52,325 nucleotides of DNA from Bacillus sp. NTK074B (GTDB lineage Bacteria; Bacillota; Bacilli; Bacillales; Bacillaceae_B), in assembly GCF_017303375.1 (NCBI RefSeq), contig NZ_JAFKOH010000017.1, positions 1 to 52,325 on the forward strand, read 5' to 3'. Below are positions 18,177 to 27,664 of this stretch, one piece after another; position 1 is the first letter of the stretch, and each line of letters opens with the position of its first letter. The notes under the pieces are model-generated. The model worked only from the letters and a program-made list of their open reading frames with translations. It did not search any database and was not told the DNA's origin. Made by a program: the position numbers and the translations under genes.

Positions 18177-18788
18177 TTATACAAGCACCGATTTTGCTTC
18201 CCTGATGAATGACTCTATCTTAATGCGGTCCTTCTTCCCATCCGTTTCAACCCCACTCGAGACATCCACCATATAGGGACGGACCTTAGTGACGGCTTCC
18301 CTTACATTCTCCGGATTTAATCCTCCAGCAAGAATCAAATGCTTTGGAATGTTGATTGAATGTGCATAATCCCAATTAAATGTGGTGCCATTGCCTCCAC
18401 GATGGGGTCCCTTACCACTATCCAACAAGATCATCTCACCAGGAAATCCCTCAATCCCGTCTATATCTCTTCTTTCCTTCACCGAAATCGCCTTGATAAA
18501 AGGAAGATTGAGAGCTTCACAGAATTCCACGGATTCATCACCGTGAAGCTGCACATAATCGAGCTCTACGAGATGAAAGATTTCTTCCATTCTTTCTATT
18601 GATTCATTTACAAAAACACCGATTTTCAATAGATCTGGAGAAACGGATTTGCTGATCTCGGCCGCTTTCTCCACATCGACCTTTCTTTTACTCTCTGCAA
18701 ACACGAACCCTATGGCATCAGCTCCCGCTTCTAATGCCCACTCGGCTTCTACCTGTCTTCTGATGCCGCACACTTTGACTTTCGTCAT
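18177..18788 (-). CDS. trpF: Phosphoribosylanthranilate isomerase
   Basis: A 203-residue TIM-barrel enzyme for the third step of tryptophan synthesis. The catalytic Cys is in VKVCGIRR (residue 7) and the general acid Asp is in LLDSGKG (near residue 128). The phosphate loop [10 protein letters not shown] is near 155. Its ATG overlaps the trpC stop as ATGA, so translation is coupled. Confidence 0.96.
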   Translation of the reverse strand: MTKVKVCGIRRQVEAEWALEAGADAIGFVFAESKRKVDVEKAAEISKSVSPDLLKIGVFVNESIERMEEIFHLVELDYVQLHGDESVEFCEALNLPFIKAISVKERRDIDGIEGFPGEMILLDSGKGPHRGGNGTTFNWDYAHSINIPKHLILAGGLNPENVREAVTKVRPYMVDVSSGVETDGKKDRIKIESFIREAKSVLV

Positions 18789-19573
18789 TTCATCTCACCG
18801 TTTTCAACTTGGAGAGCGGAGAGGGTAGCTGCAGGATCTTTACTTCTCATTAACGTTTCACCGACGAGGATCCCTTGTGCCCCTGCATCTTTCACTCTCC
18901 TTGAATCCGACTCATCCCTGATTCCACTCTCACTTATGAGTACGACTTCCCTGCTCTTTGCCATCGATGCCAGAGATTCAGTAATGAGAAGATCGACTTC
19001 AAAGGTTTTCAGGTTACGATTATTCACTCCGATTATAGTAGCACCGAGTTCCAGTGCTTTCATCATTTCTTCCTCATTGTGAACTTCTACAAGAACCTCC
19101 AGCCCTAGATTTAAGGCATAGGAATATAATTCTTTCAGTTTGGTGAAATCCAGGGCCGCCACAATTAACAGAATCACATTCGCTCCTGCATCCCTTGCAC
19201 GATCGATCTGGATTTCATCGATGATAAAGTCTTTACACAGAATCGGGATTGAGACGGCTCTTCGAACATTTGCAAGATCTTCCATCCTCCCTTTAAAAAA
19301 TGGTGTATCTGTCAGAACAGAAATGGCGCATGCTCCTGCTTCTGCATAGATAGCGGCTTGTGTCGCCGGATCCACTTCGGTTCGAATATCTCCTTTAGAT
19401 GGAGAAGCCCGTTTGATTTCTGCTATCACCTGTAGGGATGAAGCGGATTTTAGAGTTTCGTATAATGAATTGTTTTGGGTGCTTTGACACTGAAAGGTGG
19501 TATATCCGGATTGTTTTAACTTCTTCACTTCTTCTCTCTTTTTTTCAATGATGGTTTCTAAAATGGTTGTCAT
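18785..19573 (-). CDS. trpC: Indole-3-glycerol phosphate synthase
   Basis: A 262-residue TIM barrel. EIKRASPSKGDI (near residues 52-63) holds the catalytic Glu and Lys, CKDFIIDEIQ is near 112, and VNNRNLKTFEVD and SESGI complete the active site. It closes the indole ring. It begins at the base directly before the trpD stop and overlaps trpF by four bases. It is a stand-alone enzyme, not fused to trpF. Confidence 0.96.
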   Translation of the reverse strand: MTTILETIIEKKREEVKKLKQSGYTTFQCQSTQNNSLYETLKSASSLQVIAEIKRASPSKGDIRTEVDPATQAAIYAEAGACAISVLTDTPFFKGRMEDLANVRRAVSIPILCKDFIIDEIQIDRARDAGANVILLIVAALDFTKLKELYSYALNLGLEVLVEVHNEEEMMKALELGATIIGVNNRNLKTFEVDLLITESLASMAKSREVVLISESGIRDESDSRRVKDAGAQGILVGETLMRSKDPAATLSALQVENGEMK

Positions 19574-20599
19574 TCAAATCACCTGCTTTCTTCGTTGTCG
19601 GCTATAGTGTACAAGGGATGAGAGTGCTTCATTTGCCCTTCCGCTTTCTATACTTTCCCTAGCGAGCTTTACCCCTTCTGCGAAGGTCGAAGCTTTACCA
19701 TGGGCAACTAAAGCGATTCCTGCGTTGAAAAGCACCGTATCAGTATAGGCTCCTTCTTTTCCTTGTAAGACGTCCTGTAAGATGCACGCATTGTCCCTTG
19801 CATCTCCTCCTTTTATCTCTTCAAGGGTATAAGATGGAAGCCCGACCTCTTCTCCTGATAACGTAAATGAGCTGATTTCACCATCCTCCAAAAGGACAAG
19901 ATGATTCTTTCCTGCAAGTGACGCTTCATCCATATAGTCCGCCCCATTCAGAACGATTGCCCGCCTTCTTCCCAATTCATGTAAAACATTTGCCATCGTT
20001 TCAAGCTTATCCCTTCTGTAGACCCCGACTAGCTGTGTTTCCAATTGAACAGGATTCGTTAATGGACCGATAAGATTAAAGATGGTCGGGATTTTCAATT
20101 CTTTCCTTACCTTCATTATTTTCTTAAGCCCTGAATGGATATGAGGGGCATAGAGGAAGGCGATATTGGTTTCATTCAGGAGATTTTCCACTTCATCTGC
20201 CCCGAAGTCCAATGAGACACCGAGATGTTCTAACACATCTGCACTGCCGGTCTTGCTAGAAATACTCCTATTGCCGTGCTTTGCAACTTTGACACCTGCT
20301 CCTGCCAATACGAATGCACTCGTTGTACTGATATTAAAGCTATGAGATCCATCCCCACCTGTACCGCAGTTATCCAATACATCTTTCACGGTGCTGGTTA
20401 CGGGCAGCGCCTTCTCTCGAAGCACTTCAACCAGTGCTGTCATCTCCTCGACTGTTTCCCCCTTCATTTTCAACAGGGTCAAGAAACACGCTATTTGACT
20501 CTCGGTCGTTTCTTCCTTGAATAACTCCTGAACAGCTCCCCTCATCTCATCTCGTTCTAATGAATGACCGTCAGACAACTTTTGTAGATAGGTTTTCAC
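19574..20599 (-). CDS. trpD: Anthranilate phosphoribosyltransferase
   Basis: A 341-residue enzyme that transfers phosphoribose from PRPP to anthranilate. The PRPP-binding motif CGTGGDGSHSFNIST (near residues 78-92), KHGNRSISS (near 106) and the metal motif ADEVE in the DE position are present. Its first 29 bases overlap the end of trpG, which implies tight co-translation of the first two steps. Confidence 0.96.
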   Translation of the reverse strand: MKTYLQKLSDGHSLERDEMRGAVQELFKEETTESQIACFLTLLKMKGETVEEMTALVEVLREKALPVTSTVKDVLDNCGTGGDGSHSFNISTTSAFVLAGAGVKVAKHGNRSISSKTGSADVLEHLGVSLDFGADEVENLLNETNIAFLYAPHIHSGLKKIMKVRKELKIPTIFNLIGPLTNPVQLETQLVGVYRRDKLETMANVLHELGRRRAIVLNGADYMDEASLAGKNHLVLLEDGEISSFTLSGEEVGLPSYTLEEIKGGDARDNACILQDVLQGKEGAYTDTVLFNAGIALVAHGKASTFAEGVKLARESIESGRANEALSSLVHYSRQRRKQVI

Positions 20600-21182
20600 G
20601 GTTATTCCCCTTTCTCATCTCGTCTAAAAAATTTTGAATGATTTTCTTACCCGTTTTCGTCCCGATCGACTCCGGATGGAATTGAACCCCGAACAATGGA
20701 AATTTCATATGCTTTATGGCCATGATTTCCCCATCATCCATGGAATGGGCAACTTCTTCTAATGATGGAGGCAAGGTCCCTTTCTTAATCACCAATGAGT
20801 GATACCTCATGACTTCAAGCGGTTGAGGCAGATATTCGAATACTCCGCTGCCATTGTGCTTGATGAGGGACGTCTTTCCGTGCATCACGTTATCTGCCAG
20901 TTCAATCGTTGCCCCAAAGACGGCGCCGATCGCTTGATGGCCTAAGCATACCCCCATAATCGGCACACTAGCGTGAAGATTCTGGATAATGGAGGTGCAG
21001 ATCCCCGCTTGTTCGGGCTTTCCCGGTCCCGGCGACAGGATGATGCCTGAAGGATTCAGTTTCTTGATTTCTTCAAGTGTTGTTGCATCATTACGCCTGA
21101 CGACCACCTTCTCCCCCAGCTCTTCTATATATTGATACAGGTTATACGTAAAGGAATCATAGTTATCAATGAGTAAAATCAT
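20571..21182 (-). CDS. trpG: Anthranilate synthase glutamine amidotransferase subunit
   Basis: A 203-residue class I amidotransferase. The triad is visible: the nucleophile Cys in GVCLGHQAIG (near residue 79) and His-Glu in FGVQFHPESIGT (near 169). It supplies ammonia to TrpE. In B. subtilis the single shared subunit sits in the folate operon as pabA/trpG; here it is inside the trp operon, directly after trpE (four-base overlap). Whether it also serves PabB cannot be told. Confidence 0.94.
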   Translation of the reverse strand: MILLIDNYDSFTYNLYQYIEELGEKVVVRRNDATTLEEIKKLNPSGIILSPGPGKPEQAGICTSIIQNLHASVPIMGVCLGHQAIGAVFGATIELADNVMHGKTSLIKHNGSGVFEYLPQPLEVMRYHSLVIKKGTLPPSLEEVAHSMDDGEIMAIKHMKFPLFGVQFHPESIGTKTGKKIIQNFLDEMRKGNNRENLSTKVV

Positions 21183-22570
21183 CCTGTTACCTCCAATAAT
21201 GATTTTGCCTTATTCAGCGTTTCTTCATATTCGCTTTCCGGGTCTGAATCATATACAATTCCTGCACCGGCCTGAACATTGGCAGTGCCGTCTTTCAACA
21301 CCATTGTGCGGATTGCCAGGGCAAAGTCCAGATTTCCGTTGACGCCGATATATCCAACCGCCCCTGAGTATACTCCACGCTTTGTGGTTTCAAGTTCATT
21401 GATGATCTGCATCGCCCTGATCTTCGGCGCACCGCTGACCGTCCCTGCGGGCAAACAGCTTGTTAATGCTTCTAACGGGGTCACTTCATCTTTCAATTTT
21501 CCTTTCACCTCTGAAACGATGTGCATCACGTATTTATATCTTTCGATGGTTAAGTATTTGGATATATGAATGGAGCCGATTGTACAAACCCTGCCTAAAT
21601 CGTTCCTGCCCAGGTCAACGAGCATTCGATGTTCGGCCAATTCCTTTTCATCTGATAAAAGTTCTTTCTCGAGCTCCAAATCTTCAGCACTTGTTATTCC
21701 TCTTCGCCTTGTTCCCGCAATCGGATTTGTCGTTATCTCGTCACCCTGGACTTTCAATAGACTCTCCGGCGAAGCACCCAGTACGATGTAGTCTTGGAAA
21801 TCAATAAAGAACATATAGGGTGATGGATTAGATTTTCTCAAGCTCCTATAAAATGAAAATGGGTCACCTGAAAAGGACGCCTGAAGTCTTTGAGAAAGAA
21901 CCACTTGAAAGATCTCCCCTTCAATAATGGATTGCTTTGCCTTCTCCACCTTATCCATAAATTCATCTTTAGAGGTCTGTGCAAGAAAGCTGAGGCGGTC
22001 AAGTTTTTGTTTATGAGTGTGTAAATAAACACCGGTAAGTTCTTTTTCAAGCCTCTTTAGCTTATCGTGCAGTTCTTCTCCTTTTTCCCCGGTCCATTCA
22101 TCCATCACGACGATATATACTTTATGCTCGAGATGATCGAAGACGATGACCTTTTCATAAAACATAAGGTGGATGTCCGGCATCTCCAATTCATCAGTTG
22201 GAGCCTTTCCAATATCCTCGTACTGTCTGATCACATCGTATCCCAGATACCCGATTCCACCACCCGCAAATGGAAATGGAACCTCTTTTTGCTTGTGAGG
22301 GATCAGATGTTGAATGATCTTTATCGGATCCCCGGTCCGCTCTTCTACCTGATCAGATGAAGAGCGTTTGATCTGTACGTTATTTCCATATGCCTTGCAT
22401 TCTAAAAATGGATCGCTCCCTACGAATGAATATCTTCCGGATTGTTCATGTTTCAACGAACTCTCCAATATAAATTTTTTCCTGCCCTCCAGGGACTGAA
22501 AGAGTGAGATTGGTGTATACATATCACCATTCAGTTCTTTCACCATGTAATTCAATTCCTGCTGTTTCAT
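21179..22570 (-). CDS. trpE: Anthranilate synthase component I
   Basis: A 463-residue chorismate-utilising enzyme. The N-terminal ILESS (residues 33-37) matches the LLES motif that binds tryptophan for feedback inhibition, so allosteric control is expected. The catalytic domain shows GEIFQVVLSQR, PIAGTRRRG, LVDLGRNDLGRV and PAGTVSGAPKIRAM. The ATG follows GGAGGCAT. It is the first gene of the operon, 39 bases downstream of the T-run of the second T-box terminator. Confidence 0.96.
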   Translation of the reverse strand: MKQQELNYMVKELNGDMYTPISLFQSLEGRKKFILESSLKHEQSGRYSFVGSDPFLECKAYGNNVQIKRSSSDQVEERTGDPIKIIQHLIPHKQKEVPFPFAGGGIGYLGYDVIRQYEDIGKAPTDELEMPDIHLMFYEKVIVFDHLEHKVYIVVMDEWTGEKGEELHDKLKRLEKELTGVYLHTHKQKLDRLSFLAQTSKDEFMDKVEKAKQSIIEGEIFQVVLSQRLQASFSGDPFSFYRSLRKSNPSPYMFFIDFQDYIVLGASPESLLKVQGDEITTNPIAGTRRRGITSAEDLELEKELLSDEKELAEHRMLVDLGRNDLGRVCTIGSIHISKYLTIERYKYVMHIVSEVKGKLKDEVTPLEALTSCLPAGTVSGAPKIRAMQIINELETTKRGVYSGAVGYIGVNGNLDFALAIRTMVLKDGTANVQAGAGIVYDSDPESEYEETLNKAKSLLEVTG

Positions 22571-22609
22571 CGTTTTTATGCCTCCAATTCACTACCAATA
22601 AAAATCCAT

Positions 22610-22885
22610 AAAAAAAGTCCCCTATGAACAGAAAGATCTGTTCATAGAGGACGATGCTGACCGCGGTGCCACCTCTATTGGGATATATAACTATATCCCC
22701 TCTTGATTCAAGTACGGGGTCTATCACCCGATACTCTATCCTTTTAACGGTGGAAATCCGTATGATCCTACTTCATTCAGATCATCTCTCATAAGTCCAT
22801 TCCAGACAAGCTATCATGCTAAGGTCTCACTATCCTTAACTCCCTGTTAGGCATCACTTGAATGTACTCCTCTTATTCAACGATT
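22610..22885 (-). ncRNA. Second (gene-proximal) tryptophan T-box
   Basis: T-box core AGGTGGCACCGCGGT (22660-22674), then a 16-base-pair terminator hairpin (22637-22652 with 22617-22632) and seven T. The specifier is TGG at 22797-22799 in the context GAATGGACTT, the same context as in the upstream copy. Confidence 0.93.
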
Positions 22886-22901
22886 TATCTCTATGAAATT
22901 A

Positions 22902-23200
22902 TAAAAAAAGGGCATCCCTATCCTAATCTTTTGTTAAAAAGAAAGGACGGGATACCCGTGGTGCCACCTTTGTTGACTGCCTCGGCAGTCCACTCAATCG
23001 TATCGAAGCAGAATGCTTATAATACGCGTCTTTTGTAACGATAAGACATTCGCCAAAGCCTACTCCTATTGTTTCGGTTTGGAAGCTCGGAAGTCCATTC
23101 CCTATGACCGTTCACACTGGTTCACACCAACCACCAGCTCTCTGCAGTGTCGATTATAGGTACTCCTCTTCGTCAAAGCCGTTCGCTCATTTAATTAATT
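22902..23200 (-). ncRNA. First (promoter-proximal) tryptophan T-box
   Basis: T-box core GGTGGCACCACGGG (22955-22968), a terminator with outer arms GGGTATCCC and GGGATGCCC around an inner stem, and a run of seven T at 22903-22909. Specifier TGG at 23095-23097 in GGGAATGGACTTCCGAGC. Together with the second T-box it forms a tandem, as I recall for trp operons of the B. cereus group; two stacked antitermination decisions should sharpen the response to uncharged tRNA-Trp. Confidence 0.93.
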
Positions 23201-23207
23201 GTTTATT

Positions 23208-23236
23208 ATACTAATCTCTTTTTATCACGATGTCAA
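23208..23236 (-). promoter_or_regulatory. Promoter of the trp operon
   Basis: On the minus strand TTGACA (23231-23236), 17-base spacer, TAGTAT (23208-23213). It lies immediately upstream of the first T-box. Confidence 0.65.
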
Positions 23237-23277
23237 CTGTTTCTACAAAAATTATATTCAACATTGTGGTAAATGGT

Positions 23278-24135
23278 TCACACTATGGAAATCATCATCG
23301 AATCGCAAACCGGGCGATAGCCGATTTCCATATAGATTTTGTTGGAGGTGGGATTATCGAGGTCAGTATACAGGGAACAGAAAGCATGATCCTTCAATAA
23401 AAAGCGGCTGAGCTCAGCTACAACAGAAGTTGCATATCCTTTTTTCCTGTATTCTTTAGGGGTATAAACAAAATTGACAGTAATGCCATTGTCCGTTCTT
23501 CTTGCCCCCCTTGCCATGGAAACAGGCTGGCCATCCACTTCCCAAAAGAACACATATGCTTCGTTGTCAATCATGTCTTTCGCCCTATTCAGCGCTTCGT
23601 CTCCAGACATAGATACTACTTCTGTATCGGCGACAAATTCACTGATCCAGTTGGCCAACAGGCTCTCCTGACCAGAATATACGGGAACCATTTTCCCCTC
23701 GCTAACCGGGACATCGTTCACCTTATTCAATTGATACACACGCTGATTCATGCGGATTCTGGAGCCCGCTCCCGTAACGTGACTCCAGGCCCGAGTCAAT
23801 TGAAGTGCCGTCTCCTTTTCGGCAACAAAACCTGGAATCGTCAGATGAAAATCATCAAAGAAAACTTTGAGTAGTAAAACTATTTCCTTTATCTCATCTT
23901 TCTCTACTTTCAGAGTACTGACAAGGTAGTGGGGAGGAGTCATGATGAATGATCCTACTGCCAAGCCGGATTCCTCTTCCACTAAAAGAAGCAGTGGATC
24001 TTTATACTTGTCGCTCGTTTTCATCGTATTCAATAAACCCAGTGGCAGGTTATTCGCCGCCTCATCCTCCATTAACAGAGAATGAACCTTATCGTTGAAT
24101 GCAACCGCATCCTTGAACTGTGTCAGCTTATACAT
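23278..24135 (-). CDS. GNAT family N-acetyltransferase
   Basis: A 285-residue protein. The C-terminal GNAT domain shows the acetyl-CoA loop TPKEYRKKGYATSVVAELSR (near residues 217-236) and the end TSNKIYMEIGYRPV. The N-terminal half is an extended region of the kind found in Bacillus GNAT proteins of unknown substrate. I take the ATG at 24135, preceded by GGGGTGAT. It ends about 40 bases upstream of the trp promoter. Confidence 0.83.
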   Translation of the reverse strand: MYKLTQFKDAVAFNDKVHSLLMEDEAANNLPLGLLNTMKTSDKYKDPLLLLVEEESGLAVGSFIMTPPHYLVSTLKVEKDEIKEIVLLLKVFFDDFHLTIPGFVAEKETALQLTRAWSHVTGAGSRIRMNQRVYQLNKVNDVPVSEGKMVPVYSGQESLLANWISEFVADTEVVSMSGDEALNRAKDMIDNEAYVFFWEVDGQPVSMARGARRTDNGITVNFVYTPKEYRKKGYATSVVAELSRFLLKDHAFCSLYTDLDNPTSNKIYMEIGYRPVCDSMMISIV

Positions 24136-24183
24136 ATTATCACCCCAACACAACATTCGACATATCTTATGACACTTCCTGCT

Positions 24184-25680
24184 TCATTCAGGAAGCTTTT
24201 TCCCGGTGATGGAGTGAAAGATATGGTATCCACTGACAGATACCCCAAGGGTGCCAGCACCTGGAAACACGGAATCGCCACATACCCAGATGTTCGTTAG
24301 CGGCGTCCTGTGGGAAAGACTCTTGAACAGGGCATGGTCATTGGTTTGGGGAAATCCGCCAACCCTTCCCCCTGGTCGATTCGTAAACCGTTCCCACGCC
24401 TTAGGCGCACCCGGGTAAAGTTCTACAATCCCCTTCTTTATGGAGGGTATGACTGTCTTTATTGAATCCAACATCTTCTCTTGAAGCTCCGCTTTATAGC
24501 TATCATATTTTTCTTTCGAATTCCAATTATCTAATTTGGTATGTGTGGAAATGGTCAAGGTCCTGAATCCTTCGGGGGCACGCTTGCGGTCTTCCGGGTG
24601 TGACAACGACAGAAATAGATGGTCACCTTCCGTCATATTCCCATTTTCACTTGTACATACTTGTGAAAACAATGGAAGATCTTCCGGCAGCACTTCTTCT
24701 TTCAGTAACAAGTAAAGTGACATTGTCCCCCACACCTCTTCGAGACCTTTTCCTTTCAGATAGCTTTTGAATTTCGGACCATACTTCGAAGGAAACAGAC
24801 TTTCAAGAGCTTGGACCGGTACGTTGCATATTACGTGGTTTGCCCTGTATTCATTGCCCCTATGATCAGTTACTACCCAGTGATGATCTAGATCTTCACG
24901 GTCAATACCAACTACTTTCTTCCCCAAAGAGGCGTTGACACCGACAGATTCTGCTGCATTAACAAGGTTATGGGCAATCTGAAACAGCCCACCTTCGAGG
25001 TAAAAGGCTCCTTCATGATAGATATCCAGTGCCAGGCATCCCATCAACAATGAACATTGATCGCTCCCCACCTGCATACTGTCAATCAACTGCCCATCAA
25101 TATAGTGTTTAAAGGAAGAATGATCATGAAGATTGTATTTCTTCAGTAAATGAGACATCGTTTCTTTAAAACTTGGGATAAGCGTCAAGGTTCCTGGACG
25201 CAGACTTATCATGAGCTCCATCCATTCTTTCAGTGTTTGAGGCGGCAGAACCGGCAGTGAACCCATTAATTTACGTATTTCCTTTGCCACCCTGTACACT
25301 TCCATGAAAAAGTGACTGATCTGATCTGCTGATTCAGGGAATGCTTTCTTTAATTCATTCACATGAGTTACCCGGTTTCGATGAAGGGTCAAGGTTTGAT
25401 CAGGAAGATATATATCCATCACCCTTTCAAGTAATAAATGAGAGGGGGATTCAATTCCCAGGTATGTAAAGATTCGCTGATGAATACCCTCTTTTTCAAA
25501 TCCCATGCCAAGAGTAGCCCCGACAGGAAATAAGGCTTTCCCCCGTTGGAACTTACCTGCACATCCTCCCCATTCCCGTGAGGCTTCAAGAATCTGCACA
25601 TCGTAACCTGAACTGCCAAGGAGGGCTGCAGCGGTAAGCCCCCCGATCCCTCCACCAACAACGACAACCGTATTTTCCAT
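24184..25680 (-). CDS. Phytoene desaturase-like FAD-dependent oxidoreductase
   Basis: A 498-residue flavoprotein of the CrtI/CrtN type. The N-terminal dinucleotide-binding fold is VVVVGGGIGGLTAAALLG followed by the ILEASREWGGCAGKF extension (residues about 4-43). The C-terminal FAD motif is CGDSVFPGAGTLGVSVSGY (near 470). Family members desaturate or isomerise carotenoids and related lipids. No other carotenoid gene is nearby, so a carotenoid role is not established. Two adjacent ATG codons follow GGGTG; I use the second. Confidence 0.78.
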   Translation of the reverse strand: MENTVVVVGGGIGGLTAAALLGSSGYDVQILEASREWGGCAGKFQRGKALFPVGATLGMGFEKEGIHQRIFTYLGIESPSHLLLERVMDIYLPDQTLTLHRNRVTHVNELKKAFPESADQISHFFMEVYRVAKEIRKLMGSLPVLPPQTLKEWMELMISLRPGTLTLIPSFKETMSHLLKKYNLHDHSSFKHYIDGQLIDSMQVGSDQCSLLMGCLALDIYHEGAFYLEGGLFQIAHNLVNAAESVGVNASLGKKVVGIDREDLDHHWVVTDHRGNEYRANHVICNVPVQALESLFPSKYGPKFKSYLKGKGLEEVWGTMSLYLLLKEEVLPEDLPLFSQVCTSENGNMTEGDHLFLSLSHPEDRKRAPEGFRTLTISTHTKLDNWNSKEKYDSYKAELQEKMLDSIKTVIPSIKKGIVELYPGAPKAWERFTNRPGGRVGGFPQTNDHALFKSLSHRTPLTNIWVCGDSVFPGAGTLGVSVSGYHIFHSITGKKLPE

Positions 25681-25735
25681 CATTTTCACCCAATCCGTCA
25701 TTTGTTACTATCCAATGTACTCCTTTGTCCTTGTC

Positions 25736-25780
25736 AACACAAAAACGGATGGGTCAGTTAAACCCATCCGTTTTTGTGTT
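25736..25780 (-). terminator. Terminator of the yhdT-panF operon
   Basis: A perfect 19-base inverted repeat (25736-25754 and 25762-25780) that includes the last codon and stop of panF. The lower stem is A/T-rich (ACAAAAA / TTTTTGT), so it may also act on the other strand. Confidence 0.7.
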
Positions 25781-27197
25781 TCGATTGAGTGGCCACAGAT
25801 ACCAATACGTACATGAAGAAAGAGATGATAATCGGAAAGATGACCGTATGCATATCCAGGTAGTTCGGTGCAAAGCTATGAAATAATATATATGCCATGA
25901 GCCCGGAAACCATTGAAGAAAGCGCTCCCGGACCATTTCCCTTTTTCCAGTACAGCCCTAAAACGATCGGCCAGATGAACACAGCCTCAAGACCCCCGAA
26001 CGAAAACAAATTGAGCCATATGATCAATTCAGGGGGACTAAGTGCCATAAGAAAAACCAGTATACCGGTTACACTCGTCACCCAGAAGCTAATTTTCTTA
26101 ATTTGCTTCTCTTCTGCAGATCTATTGATGAAATTCATGTATACATCCTTTACAATCGCTGACGATACAATCAACAGCAAAGAATCCACCGTCGACATGA
26201 TCGCTGCCATGGGTGCTGCCAGTACAATCCCCGCAAGCCATGGCGGAAGCACTTCAAGTGCAAGTAATGGCATGACTTTGTCCGCCACTTCAATTCCCGG
26301 GACGACCGCTCTTGCAAGTACACCGATGAGATGCATCCCAAGCATGATTGAACCAACGACAATCGTACCGATGATCAAAGCCCTGTGCAGGGAACGGGAA
26401 TTCTTATAACTCATGGCCCTAACGGCTACTTGGGGAAGTCCAACTACACCCACTCCCACTAAAATCCAGAAAGACGAAATATATCTGGCACTCAGTTCAC
26501 CGCTCGGCCCATGAGGACTTAATAGACTTGGATTTTCAGCTTGCAATTCCAACATGATCTTTTCCATTCCCCCACCTGCCATGATGGTAGCAACGAGTAA
26601 AATGAGAGTGCCTCCAAGCATGACAACTCCTTGGATTGCGTCAGTAACGGCAACGGCACGGAAACCGCCAATTATGACATACACAAGCACAGAAACAGCA
26701 AAAAGGAACAATGCCGCTTCATAGCTCAACCCCGTCAGAGACTCAATAAGCCGTGCGCCACCTACCCACTGGGCAATCATGGCCGAGAATAGAAATAAAA
26801 TGATACTGACCGCAGACAGAATTGTAATTTTATTACTCCCATATCGACCTTGTAAATAATCGATTAACGTAACGGCTTTATACTTTCGTGACATGATGGC
26901 GAACTTTTTCCCAAGAATCAGGAGGACAAAGTATCCTGTCACCACCTGACTCATGGCAAGAAGCACCCAAGATAAACCATATGTATATGCAGCGCCCGGA
27001 CCGCCGATGAAGCTAGAGGCACTTCCGTATGTAGCAATCATCGTCATGGCAAGGATGAATCCTCCGAGTTCCCGACTCCCGAGAAAATACTCCTGTACAA
27101 ATGATTCTGATTTACTTACATTTCTTGCTGTATAGATCCCTGCTAAGAAAATCAAAATTAAAAAGGCAAATAAGGGTATTAATGCCATACTATTCAT
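25758..27197 (-). CDS. panF: Sodium/pantothenate symporter-like SSS transporter
   Basis: A 479-residue sodium:solute symporter with about 13 helices. Seen: ATYGSASSFIGGPGAAYTYG (near residues 61-80), the SSS signature GGFRAVAVTDAIQGVVM (near 183-199) and AAPMAAIMSTVDSLLLI (near 332-348). Pairing with an upstream YhdT-type gene is the usual context of PanF, which imports pantothenate for CoA synthesis. I start at the ATG 27197, nine bases from GAGGAGG, which overlaps the yhdT stop by eight bases. The substrate is inferred from context and family. Confidence 0.8.
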   Translation of the reverse strand: MNSMALIPLFAFLILIFLAGIYTARNVSKSESFVQEYFLGSRELGGFILAMTMIATYGSASSFIGGPGAAYTYGLSWVLLAMSQVVTGYFVLLILGKKFAIMSRKYKAVTLIDYLQGRYGSNKITILSAVSIILFLFSAMIAQWVGGARLIESLTGLSYEAALFLFAVSVLVYVIIGGFRAVAVTDAIQGVVMLGGTLILLVATIMAGGGMEKIMLELQAENPSLLSPHGPSGELSARYISSFWILVGVGVVGLPQVAVRAMSYKNSRSLHRALIIGTIVVGSIMLGMHLIGVLARAVVPGIEVADKVMPLLALEVLPPWLAGIVLAAPMAAIMSTVDSLLLIVSSAIVKDVYMNFINRSAEEKQIKKISFWVTSVTGILVFLMALSPPELIIWLNLFSFGGLEAVFIWPIVLGLYWKKGNGPGALSSMVSGLMAYILFHSFAPNYLDMHTVIFPIIISFFMYVLVSVATQSKHKNGWV

Positions 27198-27465
27198 GAT
27201 CATCATCCTCCTCGTCAAAAGGAATGTCAGTCAGAAGAAATTTAACGACAACGATCACCAATATGACCATAAGGAGAAATCCCATGATACAGCTATAGAA
27301 GAACCATGCCGGCATCCCAAGGATCCAATCGTAATCCGAAACAGGTTGCTCCCCGAGGCCGAAAGCAAAGCCATACCACCATAAAAAATTTATAAGAACG
27401 AGTGCAATACCAATCAATGCTTCGTGGTTGGCAATCCGAAACCGTCTATCGTCTTTATGGTTCAC
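27190..27465 (-). CDS. yhdT: YhdT family small membrane protein
   Basis: A 91-residue protein with two membrane helices (about residues 17-38 and 52-77) and an acidic end DEEDDDHE. The conserved core LINFLWWYGFAFGLG is typical of YhdT/DUF997, found next to panF in many bacteria and probably an accessory subunit. I take the GTG at 27465 as start (region GGAGGGACAAAGGGA upstream); an upstream start would add a tail not seen in the family. Confidence 0.78.
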   Translation of the reverse strand: MNHKDDRRFRIANHEALIGIALVLINFLWWYGFAFGLGEQPVSDYDWILGMPAWFFYSCIMGFLLMVILVIVVVKFLLTDIPFDEEDDDHE

Positions 27466-27502
27466 TTCCCTTTGTCCCTCCTTTAAATAAACATCCTTTA
27501 AC

Positions 27503-27531
27503 AATTTACGACAGGATGATAGGAAATGCAA
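27503..27531 (-). promoter_or_regulatory. Possible promoter of yhdT-panF
   Basis: TTGCAT (27526-27531), 17-base spacer, TAAATT (27503-27508) on the minus strand. The -35 box directly abuts the end of the upstream sRNA terminator. The -10 box is a weak match. Confidence 0.35.
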
Positions 27532-27532
27532 G

Positions 27533-27658
27533 AAAAAGACAGGCCTGAAGCAAATGCTTCAGGCCTGTCTTTACAATCTAACAAAAGGGGGGTTATCATG
27601 AACCATTCTCTCTATTATGAAAGAGGGGGAACTCTTTTGTTTAATGAGAATGATTTTC
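27533..27658 (-). ncRNA. Candidate Fur-regulated small RNA, FsrA-like
   Basis: A minus-strand unit of about 125 bases. It begins near 27658 behind a good promoter, contains two C-rich single-stranded stretches (TTCCCCCTCTTT and AACCCCCCTTTTG) and ends in a perfect 17-base-pair hairpin (27535-27551 with 27556-27572) plus five T. The only frame inside it is about 11 codons. FsrA of B. subtilis has the same plan: Fur-repressed, short, with C-rich seeds that block ribosome binding sites of iron-using enzymes. The identity rests on plan and C-rich seeds, not on alignment. Confidence 0.65.
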
Positions 27659-27659
27659 A
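27645..27659 (-). promoter_or_regulatory. Fur box over the sRNA start site
   Basis: The 15-mer TGAAAATCATTCTCA (minus strand) matches the 7-1-7 Fur site TGATAATNATTATCA with one mismatch per half. It lies across the predicted +1. Confidence 0.7.
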
Positions 27660-27664
27660 ATATC

